A stretch of 64,000 nucleotides of DNA from Natronospira elongata (GCF_034931365.1 NZ_JAYGII010000010.1:1-64000), one strand, 5' to 3'. Numbered from the stretch's first letter, positions 1 through 8,520 are shown. Numbers and translations: made by a program. Notes: generated from the sequence alone by a model not told the origin.

Positions 1-20
1 TCCTACTCGCAGCTCGCGGC

Positions 21-1493
21 TTACTCTGTTCTGTAATTCGGGGCTTCCTTGGTGATGGTCACGTCGTGGACGTGAGATTCCTTCACCCCCGCGCCAGTGA
101 TTTTCACGAACTCCGGCTTGGTCCGCATCTCTTCAATGGAAGCACAGCCGGTATAGCCCATGGAGGCGCGCACGCCGCCCATCATCTGGTGAACGATGGC
201 AGACAGGGGGCCCTTGTAGGGAACACGGCCTTCGATCCCTTCCGGGACCAGTTTTTCCACTTCCTCGGTCTTGTCCTGGAAGTAACGATCAGAAGAGCCG
301 TGGCGGCTGGCCATTGCCCCCATGGAGCCCATGCCGCGATAGGCCTTGTAGGAGCGGCCGTGGTAGAGCTCCACTTCGCCGGGGCTCTCCTCGGTGCCGG
401 CAAACAGCCCCCCGACCATGATGCTGTGAGCGCCGGCCACCAGGGCCTTGGCCAGGTCACCGGAAAAACGCACGCCGCCATCGGCAATCAGAGGCACGCC
501 AGTGCCTTCCAGGGCCTTGGCCACATTGCCCACCGCGGTCACCTGAGGCACGCCCACGCCGGCCACCACCCGGGTGGTACAGATGGAACCGGGGCCAATA
601 CCGACCTTCACCCCGTCGGCGCCGGCATCCACCAGGGCACGGGCTGCATCACCGGTCACGATATTGCCACCAATCACCTGCATCTCGGGGTGCTGTTTCT
701 TGATCTGGGCAACCCGATCCAGCACGCCCTTGCTATGGCCATGGGAGGTATCCACCACGATCACGTCCACGCCGGCCTCGACCAGCCGTTCAACGCGCTC
801 GTCCGTGTCCCCGCCAGTGCCCACGGCAGCCGCACAACGGAGGCGACCCTGGTCGTCCTTGCAGGCATGGGGGAAGTCGGTGGCCTTCTGGATATCCTTG
901 ACCGTGATCATGCCGCGCAGCTTGAAGTCATCGTTGACCACCAGCACTTTTTCGATCCGGAAGGCGTGCAGCTTCTCCAGGATGGCTTCCCGGCTCGCCC
1001 CTTCCTTGACCGTCACCAGCTTGTTCTTGCCGGTCATGATGCTGGAAACAGGCTCGTCGTAATGGGTTTCGAAGCGCAGATCACGACTGGTGACAATCCC
1101 CACCAGCTCCTCGTCATCCACCACCGGCACACCGGAAATACCGTGGCGCCGGGTCAATTCCATCACTTCACGGATACTGCGATCAGGGGTGACGGTGATC
1201 GGGTCCTTGATGACACCGCTTTCATACTTCTTGACGAAACGTACCTCGGCGGCCTGGGCCTCGGGCGGCATGCTCTTGTGGATGACACCGATGCCTCCTT
1301 CCTGGGCCAGGGCAATGGCCAGGCGGCCTTCCGTCACTGTGTCCATGGCCGCCGAAACCAGCGGGATGTTCAGGCTGATGTCCCGGGTGAAGCGGGTGGA
1401 GAGGTCCACCTGGTGGGGCAGCACTTCGGAATGCGCGGGCAGAAGGAGGACGTCGTCGTAAGTGAGGGCTTCCTGGGCGATGCGAATCGACAT
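21..1493 (-). CDS. guaB: IMP dehydrogenase
   Basis: Oxidises IMP to XMP with NAD+, the committed step of GMP synthesis in the cytosol. The 490-residue length matches bacterial GuaB. The N-terminus (YDDVLLLP) starts the TIM barrel, tandem CBS domains occupy about residues 95-205, and the catalytic loop GSICTTR lies near residue 305, followed by the flap with SMGAM. The start is the ATG at 1493. guaA often follows guaB, and here it would lie beyond the left edge. A good sigma70-type promoter lies upstream. Family assignment is certain. Confidence 0.98.
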   Translation of the reverse strand: MSIRIAQEALTYDDVLLLPAHSEVLPHQVDLSTRFTRDISLNIPLVSAAMDTVTEGRLAIALAQEGGIGVIHKSMPPEAQAAEVRFVKKYESGVIKDPITVTPDRSIREVMELTRRHGISGVPVVDDEELVGIVTSRDLRFETHYDEPVSSIMTGKNKLVTVKEGASREAILEKLHAFRIEKVLVVNDDFKLRGMITVKDIQKATDFPHACKDDQGRLRCAAAVGTGGDTDERVERLVEAGVDVIVVDTSHGHSKGVLDRVAQIKKQHPEMQVIGGNIVTGDAARALVDAGADGVKVGIGPGSICTTRVVAGVGVPQVTAVGNVAKALEGTGVPLIADGGVRFSGDLAKALVAGAHSIMVGGLFAGTEESPGEVELYHGRSYKAYRGMGSMGAMASRHGSSDRYFQDKTEEVEKLVPEGIEGRVPYKGPLSAIVHQMMGGVRASMGYTGCASIEEMRTKPEFVKITGAGVKESHVHDVTITKEAPNYRTE

Positions 1494-1564
1494 GGGTTAT
1501 TCGTCCCGGACCGTGTGTCGACATGGCCGATAGACAGGCTACCGGCGGGAAAGTTAATCGACGA

Positions 1565-1594
1565 ATTATACGCGCCCCGACGGGGCCGGGTAAA
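1565..1594 (-). promoter_or_regulatory. guaB promoter (-35/-10)
   Basis: On the minus strand a perfect -10 hexamer TATAAT (1565-1570) is preceded by TTTACC (1589-1594) with an 18-bp spacer. The spacer carries a GC-rich dyad (GCCCC/GGGGC). The predicted transcript would start near 1558, leaving a leader of about 65 nt before guaB. Confidence 0.6.
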
Positions 1595-1665
1595 GCGAGC
1601 TACCGGAAAGAGCGGCGGGCCGGGCCCTCAATGGCGAAGGGGCGAGCAATGGTAAACTGGGCGGC

Positions 1666-3039
1666 ATGAGCCGATCACTGCTGCAACCACCGGAACCCGC
1701 CCAGATCTGGACCGTTTCCCGACTCAATCGGGAAGCGCGATTTGCCCTGGAACAGGGCTTTCCGGCCCTCTGGATTGAGGGCGAGATATCCAATCTGGCG
1801 CGGCCGGCCTCCGGCCATCTCTATTTCTCCCTCAAGGACGAGTCCGCCCAGGTCCGCTGCGCCATGTTCCGTCCCCAGCAGCGCAATCTGGGCTTTCGTC
1901 CCGAGAACGGGGAGAAGGTCCTGGTCCGCGCCCGGGTGGGGCTGTACGAGGCTCGAGGGGAATTTCAGCTCAAGGTCGAGGCCATGGAGCCGGCCGGGGT
2001 GGGTGCCCTGCAAAGGGCCTTTGAGGCGCTCAAGCAGAAACTGGCCGCCGAGGGCCTGTTCGATGAGGCCATCAAGCGCCCCCTGCCGGCCATGCCCCGC
2101 CGCATCGGGGTGGTCACCTCCCCCACCGGGGCAGCCATTCGCGACATCATCACAACCCTTGGCCGGCGCTATCCCATGGGCGAGGTCATCGTCTATCCGG
2201 TCCCGGTTCAGGGGGACGGCGCGGCCGAGAAGATTGCCGCCATGCTGTCAACGGCGGGCCGCCGAGAAGAATGTGATGTCATCCTGCTGGCCCGGGGCGG
2301 TGGCTCCCTGGAAGACCTCTGGTCCTTCAACGAGGAAGTGGTGGCCCGTGCCATCCGTGCCTGCCCCATTCCCGTGGTGGCCGGCGTCGGCCATGAAGTG
2401 GACTTCACCATCGCCGATTTTGCCGCCGACTACCGCGCCCCCACCCCCACCGGCGCAGCGGAGGCAGTCAGCCCCGACAGCACTGAATGGGTGCAGTGGC
2501 TGCGTCAGCGAGAACAACGTCTTGAGCGGGCGATAAACGCACGCCTGCAACAATCCCGTGAGCGGGTGACAACACTGCAACGTCGCCTGTCCCTGCGCCA
2601 TCCCGGACAATACCTGCAACAGCAGGCTCAACGGCTGGACGAACTGGAGCGACGCGCCGGGCGAATCATCCGCCGTCGCCTGAACGATGAATATCGCCGC
2701 CTGAACCACCTGCGGGAACGCCTGCAACTGGCCAGCCCCGCGGTGGGGCTCGACCGCAGCAAGCAACGCCTGCAGGAACTGCGGCAACGGATGATTCGCG
2801 CCATGGAACGCCGCTGCGGACAGCAACGGCAAAAGCTCGGTGCCCTGGCCCGCACCCTGCATACCGTCAGCCCCCTGGCGACCCTGGAACGCGGTTACGC
2901 CATTGTGGAATCCCCGGATGGGGGTATTATTCGGAATGCCGACCAGTTGATGGCCGGGGATGAGATCCGGGCCCGCCTGGCTCGGGGACGGGTAAGCGCT
3001 CACGTGATCGAAGTGCAAAGAGAGGATGAATCGCAATGA
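1666..3039 (+). CDS. xseA: Exodeoxyribonuclease VII large subunit
   Basis: Large subunit of the single-strand-specific exonuclease ExoVII. The 457 residues match the usual length. An N-terminal OB fold (about residues 12-110, with WIEGEIS and GHLYFSLKD) is followed by the catalytic domain containing LLARGGGSLEDLW and GVGHEVDFTIADF, then a long arginine/glutamine-rich coiled coil (about 275-400). The gene is divergent from guaB. Its stop overlaps the next gene's start by four bases (ATGA), suggesting translational coupling. No small subunit (xseB) is present in the window. Confidence 0.97.
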   Translation: MSRSLLQPPEPAQIWTVSRLNREARFALEQGFPALWIEGEISNLARPASGHLYFSLKDESAQVRCAMFRPQQRNLGFRPENGEKVLVRARVGLYEARGEFQLKVEAMEPAGVGALQRAFEALKQKLAAEGLFDEAIKRPLPAMPRRIGVVTSPTGAAIRDIITTLGRRYPMGEVIVYPVPVQGDGAAEKIAAMLSTAGRREECDVILLARGGGSLEDLWSFNEEVVARAIRACPIPVVAGVGHEVDFTIADFAADYRAPTPTGAAEAVSPDSTEWVQWLRQREQRLERAINARLQQSRERVTTLQRRLSLRHPGQYLQQQAQRLDELERRAGRIIRRRLNDEYRRLNHLRERLQLASPAVGLDRSKQRLQELRQRMIRAMERRCGQQRQKLGALARTLHTVSPLATLERGYAIVESPDGGIIRNADQLMAGDEIRARLARGRVSAHVIEVQREDESQ

Positions 3040-3884
3040 AGCGAGCTTTGCTGTTCTGCCTGGCAATGGCTTTTCTGAGTCTGTCCGGCACCAGTCTGGC
3101 GGACCTGCCGCGCAATATGCCGGTACCGGGGGGTGTGAAGGTCATCGACCTTCCAGACGAGGGTAATGGCCGGCCCGAGCTTCGCTATCGGGACCGGGAT
3201 GTTCTGGTCATTCCTCGAGAGGGAGGCTACCGCGCCCTGCTGGGCGTTCCCCTGTCCACGAGCCCCGGTGAACAGTCCTATCGCCTGCGCCGCGATGGGG
3301 GTGGATGGGAAACCCGACATTTTCAAGTGGAACCCAAGGAATATGCCGAGTCGCGGATCACCATCGCCGATGAGCGCATGGTGACGCCCGATGAAGAAGC
3401 GCTGGAGCGCATTGGACGGGAACGACCGCGCATTCGGCGCGCCCTGGCCACCCACAGCGACCAGGATGACGTCCCCATCCGATTCCAGCTACCGGTGAAG
3501 AATCGCCAGACCAGCGCCTTCGGCCTGCAGCGCTATATCAATGACCAGCGCCGGAATCCACACAGCGGCGTGGACATTGCCGGCGCCACCGGCACGCCCA
3601 TCCACGCGCCCGCCCCCGGCAAGGTGATCGAGACCGGGCATTTCTATTTCAACGGCAAGACGGTCTTTCTGGACCACGGCCAGGGCCTCATTTCCATGTT
3701 TGCCCATATGGACGAGATCAGTGTCGAAACCGGCGACACCCTGGAGACCGATGATCTGGTCGGCAAGGTGGGCATGACCGGGCGAGTTACCGGCCCTCAT
3801 CTGCACTGGTCGGTGTCGCTGGGGAATACCATGGTGAATCCACGGTATTTTCTTGAGGATGAGTCGCCGCTTGATGTGGAGTGA
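3036..3884 (+). CDS. M23 family (LytM-type) metallopeptidase
   Basis: Probable periplasmic peptidoglycan endopeptidase or regulator of cell-wall hydrolases. A signal peptide covers about residues 1-22. The C-terminal peptidase_M23 domain (about 165-275) keeps the zinc-site residues of active LytM enzymes: HSGVD for the first His and Asp, and HLHWS for the HxH motif. The 140-residue region between signal peptide and domain is probably beta-rich. It is translationally coupled to xseA, an unusual functional pairing that may only reflect shared transcription. The stop codon lies inside the first unit of a period-7 repeat. Confidence 0.9.
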   Translation: MKRALLFCLAMAFLSLSGTSLADLPRNMPVPGGVKVIDLPDEGNGRPELRYRDRDVLVIPREGGYRALLGVPLSTSPGEQSYRLRRDGGGWETRHFQVEPKEYAESRITIADERMVTPDEEALERIGRERPRIRRALATHSDQDDVPIRFQLPVKNRQTSAFGLQRYINDQRRNPHSGVDIAGATGTPIHAPAPGKVIETGHFYFNGKTVFLDHGQGLISMFAHMDEISVETGDTLETDDLVGKVGMTGRVTGPHLHWSVSLGNTMVNPRYFLEDESPLDVE

Positions 3885-3977
3885 GGGGTGAGGGGTTAGA
3901 AGTCAGGGGAAAGAAAAAACCGGCCAAAGGCCGGTTTCCCTCCTACCCCCTAACCCCTTACTCCTCACCCCTAACCG
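3881..3977. repeat. Inverted period-7 repeat array around a terminator
   Basis: Two arms of degenerate heptamers with consensus AGGGGTN flank a terminator hairpin. The left arm (3881-3911) reads on the plus strand and the right arm (3938-3977) on the minus strand, so the arms are inverted copies of the same heptamer family. The array fills the space between convergent genes and includes the stop codon of the M23 peptidase gene. Confidence 0.7.
3917..3937. terminator. Bidirectional rho-independent terminator
   Basis: A 9-bp perfect stem (AAACCGGCC pairing with GGCCGGTTT) closes a three-base loop AAA. Short A and T runs on either side let it serve both the xseA/M23 transcript and the converging metX-cdo unit. 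Confidence 0.75.
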
Positions 3978-3988
3978 TCAATCCACCC

Positions 3989-4627
3989 TCAATCTTCACT
4001 GTCCGTCGCCAGGAACAGGGCAAACCAGCCCGCGTCCAGATTGATCATGGCGTAGGCAATATCGTATTCGCCGTCGCAGAACCAGCAGGAGAAGCCGGGA
4101 TCGAGACCGAACAGGAAGAGGTCATCCTCTTCGCTGTCGTCAAATAGGGCCTGCAGATAGTCCTCGGTCAATTGGCGGGCATGGTCGGCTTCCAGCCCGT
4201 CGCCAAGAACCCCACCATCGCGCAGAGCACGATAAAGGGCATCACCGAACTGCTGGGTGCTTTCGGACCAGATCCTTGCATCGGCCAGCCAGGCGATGGA
4301 ACAGCCGGCGATGTCCGCCGGCAAATCCTGGTTGTCGGCCAGGCTCCACAGCAGGCTGATGACGGTTTCCGGCCCCGGGTCCTCATCGTCGTCCGGAGCC
4401 TCGCTGTCGTCCAGGTCCCAGGCCTGGAATACCACACCACCCGTCACCCAGCTACGGCGCAATTCCCGATGCGCCTTTTCCATGACCTGACGGCCCGGCG
4501 CGGGAATGGCAATGGGATCGCCGGTGGCCAGGCCCACTTCGTCGATGGCAGCATCGTCCACCACCACCGTGTCCTCGGGTTCGGTGTGGAAACGTCCACT
4601 GAACTCATCCATTGACCAGTAAGCCAT
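3989..4627 (-). CDS. Hypothetical acidic protein
   Basis: I do not recognise this 212-residue protein. It is very acidic (runs such as DDDED and DDSEEDD) and has no signal peptide or membrane segment. A conserved-looking C-terminus holds a CWFC pair and several aromatics. The start at 4627 is preferred because an AGGAAG ribosome binding site precedes it; a longer reading would begin at 4678 but overlaps the upstream gene. It is the last gene of the metX-cdo-CPBP unit, 19 bp after the protease gene. The CWFC pair might bind metal or form a disulfide; that is speculation. Confidence 0.75.
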   Translation of the reverse strand: MAYWSMDEFSGRFHTEPEDTVVVDDAAIDEVGLATGDPIAIPAPGRQVMEKAHRELRRSWVTGGVVFQAWDLDDSEAPDDDEDPGPETVISLLWSLADNQDLPADIAGCSIAWLADARIWSESTQQFGDALYRALRDGGVLGDGLEADHARQLTEDYLQALFDDSEEDDLFLFGLDPGFSCWFCDGEYDIAYAMINLDAGWFALFLATDSED

Positions 4628-4646
4628 GTTCCGCTTCCTTTGCCGT

Positions 4647-5393
4647 TCAGCGACGGCCCATGAGTAGAATTCCGCCACCTATCATGACCAATGCGGGCGC
4701 AATCGTCCACAACGGCAGCACACCCGGCACCCCGGTTTCGTCCATCAACATGGCCGAACCGTTCCAGGCGGCATGCATGATGACCGCGGGCCAGATACTG
4801 CCCTGGCGGATGACGACAATGGCGCAGGCCAGGCCCAGAACCCCGGTCACCAGGGAATGAACCGGATGGGCGTGAAGCATGGCAAACAGCACCGTGGTGA
4901 CCAGCACGGCGGCCCAGGGCGGGAATCGATCAAGCATGCCGCGCAGAATCAGCCCGCGGAACAGCAGCTCTTCACTCAGGGGAGCGAAGGCAACCACCAT
5001 CAGCGCCAGGGTCAGGCCGCCCAATTGCACCCGTGCCTCGCCCAGTACTTCATCCACTGCGCGAGCATGGTCCTCGGCCTCTCCCAGGTAGTAGAGACGG
5101 GCCAGGGTGGCCGCCACCAGGACCATCAAGCCCCCTCCCAGCAACAGGGCGGCGACCAGAGACGACCAGGAACATCTCGCGAGGCCCAGTGTGGGAGCAA
5201 TGGCAAGACGACCCGTGCCAACGACCAGGGCAATGGTCAGCAGACAGGCCACTTGCATGGCGCCCACGCGGGCAAAGGCGGCGGGTAGTCCCCCGAACCA
5301 CTGGGCCAGCCACAGCAGGCCCAGACTCAGGACCAGCATCAAGCAATAGGCGCTGACCCCATGGAGGACCTGGACCGGATGACGAAAGCCCAT
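4647..5393 (-). CDS. CPBP family intramembrane metalloprotease
   Basis: Integral membrane protein of the CAAX-protease/bacteriocin-processing (Rce1-like) family. About six to eight hydrophobic segments span the 248 residues. The family motifs are visible: EELLFRG (diglutamate motif) near residue 142, a histidine in FAMLHAHP, and HAAWN near the C-terminus. In bacteria most members have unknown substrates. The gene begins 9 bp after the cysteine dioxygenase gene ends and precedes the acidic unknown gene by 19 bp, so all are probably cotranscribed. No strong ribosome binding site is seen at the chosen ATG. Confidence 0.88.
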   Translation of the reverse strand: MGFRHPVQVLHGVSAYCLMLVLSLGLLWLAQWFGGLPAAFARVGAMQVACLLTIALVVGTGRLAIAPTLGLARCSWSSLVAALLLGGGLMVLVAATLARLYYLGEAEDHARAVDEVLGEARVQLGGLTLALMVVAFAPLSEELLFRGLILRGMLDRFPPWAAVLVTTVLFAMLHAHPVHSLVTGVLGLACAIVVIRQGSIWPAVIMHAAWNGSAMLMDETGVPGVLPLWTIAPALVMIGGGILLMGRR

Positions 5394-5402
5394 GGACGGC
5401 TG

Positions 5403-6011
5403 TCAGGCATCAAACTGGAGACTACGACTTTCCTTGCGGTACCAGTCACCGGATTCGGGCAGGAAGATATTGCAGCTTTCCATATCGCCTCCGTAGATGT
5501 GCAAGGTGACCGCCACATCATCTTCCCGGTCATTGAGGATGCGGTGGTGCTCATGAGGCGGGATCAGGCAGCCGGCGCCGCCGGTCTCCGAGGAAATGAT
5601 TTCCTCCAGACGGAATCGCTCAAGCCCGTCCCGGGACTCCCGGTGCTGATACTGTTCAATGCGGATTCGGCCATGGCAGACCCCTTCCACGCACCAGAGT
5701 CCACAGTGATCATGCAATGGGGTGCCCTGCCCTACCCCCCAGGTCATGGCGACAATGCTGAATCGGCCTTCAGGGTCACGATAAACCAGGCGGCGGGCAT
5801 AATGATCCTCGGCAGCCTCCATGAAGGCCCGGGGCAGTTGAAATTCTGCGCTGGATATCAGACGGCAGAGCCCCTTTTTGACCTGATCGGCAATCCGATC
5901 CGGCTCCTTTTCCCGAACCGCGTCAGCCACCGTGTCGATCAATTCGGCAGCGCCGGGAAAGTCGAATCCTGGCTCGCTTTGGGCCTTGTCGACGGCATAG
6001 TCAGTGGTCAT
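5403..6011 (-). CDS. Cysteine dioxygenase family protein (cupin)
   Basis: Non-haem iron thiol dioxygenase; family members oxidise cysteine to cysteine sulfinate or act on related thiols such as 3-mercaptopropionate. In this 202-residue protein the cupin motif HDHCGLW (near residue 99) supplies two histidine ligands, and the second cupin motif PPHEHHRI (near residue 153) supplies the third. The gene begins 2 bp after the MetX-type acyltransferase gene ends. That context suggests control of cysteine level or sulfur flux. The exact thiol substrate cannot be assigned from sequence. Confidence 0.85.
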   Translation of the reverse strand: MTTDYAVDKAQSEPGFDFPGAAELIDTVADAVREKEPDRIADQVKKGLCRLISSAEFQLPRAFMEAAEDHYARRLVYRDPEGRFSIVAMTWGVGQGTPLHDHCGLWCVEGVCHGRIRIEQYQHRESRDGLERFRLEEIISSETGGAGCLIPPHEHHRILNDREDDVAVTLHIYGGDMESCNIFLPESGDWYRKESRSLQFDA

Positions 6012-6013
6012 GG

Positions 6014-7156
6014 TCAGGCTCCTCGAATCTTTTCAAGATAATCAGCGATCACCGGTCCGAAGCGGTCATGGTCGACCAGAAAGGCATCATGTCCCTGGAT
6101 GGAGGCCAGTTCACTATAACTCACCGGAATGCCGACACGCTCAAGCCCTTCGGCCAGGGCCCTTTGCTGCTGTGCCGGGAACAGAATGTCACTGTCCACA
6201 CCCACCACCGCCGCGGAACCGAGATAGTCGAGCACACCGAGTGCATCCTGCCCTTCCCCCGCATGCTCATCCACATCAAAAAGATCCATGGCCCGGGACA
6301 GATAGATGTAGCAGTTGGGGTCGAAGCCACCCACGAAGCGATCGGCCTGGGCCTCCAGATAGGACTCTATCTCGAAGCGCGGTCCGAACCCCGGGTCCGG
6401 CTCGGCCATCATCCGACGACCGAAACGCTCGACCCACTCCCCGGCGGAGCGATAGGAAATCATGCCCAGCTTGCGGGCCAGCCGCATGCCGGTAACCGGC
6501 GGTTGCTCGGGATGGTAATTGCCCCCCTGCCAGGCCGGATCACTGCGGATGGCCTCGCGCTGCAGGGAACGAATGGCGATGGCGAAGGGCAGTGCCCGCA
6601 ATGCGGAGGAGATGCTCAGAAAATGACGGGCAACACCAGGGTAGCGCAGCAGAAAGGCCAGCGCTGTCATCCCCCCCATGGAAGGGCCAATCACCCCATG
6701 CACCCGCTCAAGCCCCATTTCCATCAGGGCCGCATGCGCGGCAGCGGCAATATCCTCGACCCGCAGTTCAGGAAAATCCAGCCGCCAGGGCTGGCCCGTC
6801 GCCGGATTGACACTGCCGGGTCCGGTAGAGCCGAAACAACTGCCAAGAGAGTTGAAGCAGATCACGTGCCAGTGATCGGTATCAATGGGGCGACCCGGGC
6901 CAATCATGGCCTCCCACCATCCCTCCTCGGGATCGGCGGCCGAGGAAGCGGCATGGGCACTGGGCGACAGGCCCGTGAATATCACCAGAGTGTTGTCACC
7001 ATTGCCACGAGGCTGCCCCCAGGTTTCATAGACCTGCTGAACCCCCTCCAGGGTATCGCCGCACCAGGTCCGCAGGGGGTGGGGCAAGACAATGCTTTTT
7101 GTTGCCGGCAATTCAGTCACGGTCACTCTTTTCCTGCCAGTATCAAAACGCGACAT
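6014..7156 (-). CDS. metX: MetX-type homoserine (or serine) O-acyltransferase
   Basis: Alpha/beta-hydrolase acyltransferase that activates a hydroxyl amino acid for sulfur transfer. The nucleophile elbow GPSMGGM contains the catalytic serine, near residue 165. Late Asp and His (GVDSDILFP, IQGHDAFLVDHD) complete the triad. The substrate loop reads NSLGSCFGSTGPGS, with the GSC-GSTGP pattern I associate with serine O-succinyltransferases of Xanthomonas/Lysobacter rather than classical MetX. Homoserine acetyl-, homoserine succinyl- and serine succinyl-transfer are all possible. The ATG at 7156 has no Shine-Dalgarno sequence; a GTG at 7126 preceded by AGGAAA is an alternative start. First gene of a four-gene unit. 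Confidence 0.88.
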   Translation of the reverse strand: MSRFDTGRKRVTVTELPATKSIVLPHPLRTWCGDTLEGVQQVYETWGQPRGNGDNTLVIFTGLSPSAHAASSAADPEEGWWEAMIGPGRPIDTDHWHVICFNSLGSCFGSTGPGSVNPATGQPWRLDFPELRVEDIAAAAHAALMEMGLERVHGVIGPSMGGMTALAFLLRYPGVARHFLSISSALRALPFAIAIRSLQREAIRSDPAWQGGNYHPEQPPVTGMRLARKLGMISYRSAGEWVERFGRRMMAEPDPGFGPRFEIESYLEAQADRFVGGFDPNCYIYLSRAMDLFDVDEHAGEGQDALGVLDYLGSAAVVGVDSDILFPAQQQRALAEGLERVGIPVSYSELASIQGHDAFLVDHDRFGPVIADYLEKIRGA

Positions 7157-7204
7157 TGTCGGGGATGGGGGTCGGGATTGCCAGTCCCCGCCTTTTCCGG
7201 GCCC

Positions 7205-7286
7205 TCAGGCCGGGCTCCCAGCTACCTGAATGGAGTCCATGGGGGCCGTTACAGCGCTTTCTGGACGAACGGTGAAGCCCGGGCTT
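7205..7286 (-). promoter_or_regulatory. Candidate structured leader upstream of metX
   Basis: On the minus strand CCGTT (7268-7272) can pair with AACGG (7246-7250). GTCCA inside that loop (7262-7266) can pair with TGGAC downstream (7235-7239), which would form an H-type pseudoknot. A TCAGG/CCTGA stem (7205-7229) follows. A 12-bp palindrome (7275-7286) lies just upstream. It does not match the SAM-I, SAM-II or SAH consensus as I remember them. Short stems like these can arise by chance. Confidence 0.3.
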
Positions 7287-7354
7287 TACGCGGCCCTGGC
7301 GGGATGTCACGCTGAGCGGTCCTTTTTTTCAGAATGAATATTCAAGAGGTTTCA

Positions 7355-7834
7355 ATGGAAGTCGCCAACAAGCGCGTGGTCTCAATCGAATACACCCTCA
7401 AAGACACCGAGGGCAATGTCCTGGACAGCTCCGAAGGCCGAGAGCCCCTGGCCTTTGTTCACGGCACCCAATCCATCATCCCCGGCCTGGAAAAGGGCAT
7501 CGAGGGCTGGAAAGAGGGCGACAGCGGTGAAGTGACCGTGCAGCCGGAAGACGGCTACGGTGAGCGGACCGACGAGCTCCAGCAGGAAGTGCCGCGCGAC
7601 ATCTTCCAGGCTGACGCCGAGATCGAGCCCGGCATGCGTTTCCAGGCCGTGGGTGAGCAAGGCGCCCAGATCATCACCGTGGTGGAGCTGCGGGATGACA
7701 AGGTCCTGATCGACGCCAACCACCCCCTCGCCGGCCAGACCCTGCATTTCGACGTCAAGATTGCCGGAGTGCGTGATGCCTCCGAAACGGAGCTGGAAAG
7801 CGGTCAGCCCGATGGCGCCGACGAAGAAGCCTGA
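7355..7834 (+). CDS. FKBP-type peptidyl-prolyl isomerase, SlyD-like
   Basis: Cytosolic prolyl isomerase/chaperone. The FKBP core carries the SlyD/FkpB-type insert-in-flap domain: VHGTQSIIPGLEKGIEG (about residues 40-56), a flap insert near 70-120, then NHPLAGQTLHFDVK (about 122-136). The histidine/cysteine-rich nickel-binding tail of E. coli SlyD is absent; the tail is short and acidic. The ATG at 7355 is chosen because AAGAGG lies five bases upstream; a start at 7334 would add seven residues. A strong terminator follows, so it is probably monocistronic. Confidence 0.92.
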   Translation: MEVANKRVVSIEYTLKDTEGNVLDSSEGREPLAFVHGTQSIIPGLEKGIEGWKEGDSGEVTVQPEDGYGERTDELQQEVPRDIFQADAEIEPGMRFQAVGEQGAQIITVVELRDDKVLIDANHPLAGQTLHFDVKIAGVRDASETELESGQPDGADEEA

Positions 7835-7861
7835 TTCAGGGGCTCATCGCCGCGCAAGACG

Positions 7862-7892
7862 AAAAAAGCCCGGCCATCGGCCGGGCTTTTTT
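7862..7892. terminator. Rho-independent terminator
   Basis: A perfect 14-bp stem built from six A/T pairs and GCCCGGCC/GGCCGGGC closes a three-base loop ATC. It follows the SlyD-like gene and, being A/T-flanked on both sides, also serves the converging 2-oxoglutarate oxygenase transcript. Confidence 0.9.
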
Positions 7893-7924
7893 GTTGGCAG
7901 AACGGATCAACCCTGCCTCCACCC

Positions 7925-8494
7925 CTAGCGGCTGGGCTGATAGGGCTCAAGCTTGAAGGCGAAGGTATATCGGGGCATGTGACAGATGCGGGACGGGGGC
8001 CGGCCGGCGTGCAGGATCGCGCCGTCAAAGAGCACCAGACGACCGGGGCGGGGGCTGACGACAAATTCCGCATCCTTGTCCTCATTGAAGAACAGGGTTT
8101 CCCCGCCCCACTCCACATCCCATTCCGGGGCAATGAACCAGAGACCGGTCAATTCATGCTGGTCCGGCAGACAGTCCGTGTGGGTGAACAGTACATCCCC
8201 AAAGCCGGCGTAATTGCAGTAACTGCGGTAGACCCGATAGGCCCGCCCCGAGGTCTGACCAAACCATCGAGCGGCTTCAATGGTGGGCTTGAAAATGGGC
8301 AGCACTTCGGGCTGATCCACATTGGCAGCCCAATGGGTGAACTGGCTGGTATCGGAACGCGCGGCTTCATCCTTGGTGAAACCGCTGCGAGTCAGGACCG
8401 AGAACAACTGACGAATCTGCTCCAGGGGCAGAAGATCATCGAATACCGCGATGGGACGTCCTTCCACCGTGCCGGATCTACTGGGCTGCATCAA
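7925..8494 (-). CDS. 2-oxoglutarate/Fe(II)-dependent oxygenase
   Basis: Double-stranded beta-helix dioxygenase of the prolyl-hydroxylase-like superfamily. The 189 residues contain the HxD iron motif (FTHTDC, near residue 104), the distal histidine (ILHAGRPP, near 161) and the 2-oxoglutarate-binding arginine (RYTFAF). These support activity; the substrate is unknown. It lies 26 bp after the small unknown gene and may be the last gene of the transcript running from der through the FAD oxidoreductase. It is distinct from the second oxygenase at 51.4 kb. Confidence 0.85.
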   Translation of the reverse strand: MMQPSRSGTVEGRPIAVFDDLLPLEQIRQLFSVLTRSGFTKDEAARSDTSQFTHWAANVDQPEVLPIFKPTIEAARWFGQTSGRAYRVYRSYCNYAGFGDVLFTHTDCLPDQHELTGLWFIAPEWDVEWGGETLFFNEDKDAEFVVSPRPGRLVLFDGAILHAGRPPSRICHMPRYTFAFKLEPYQPSR

Positions 8495-8520
8495 AATCTC
8501 CTCATGCCTTGAATTCCAGA

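Noticed and set aside
7157..7354. SAM-I, SAM-II or SAH riboswitch before metX
   Set aside because: No match to their consensus cores; only short helices are visible.
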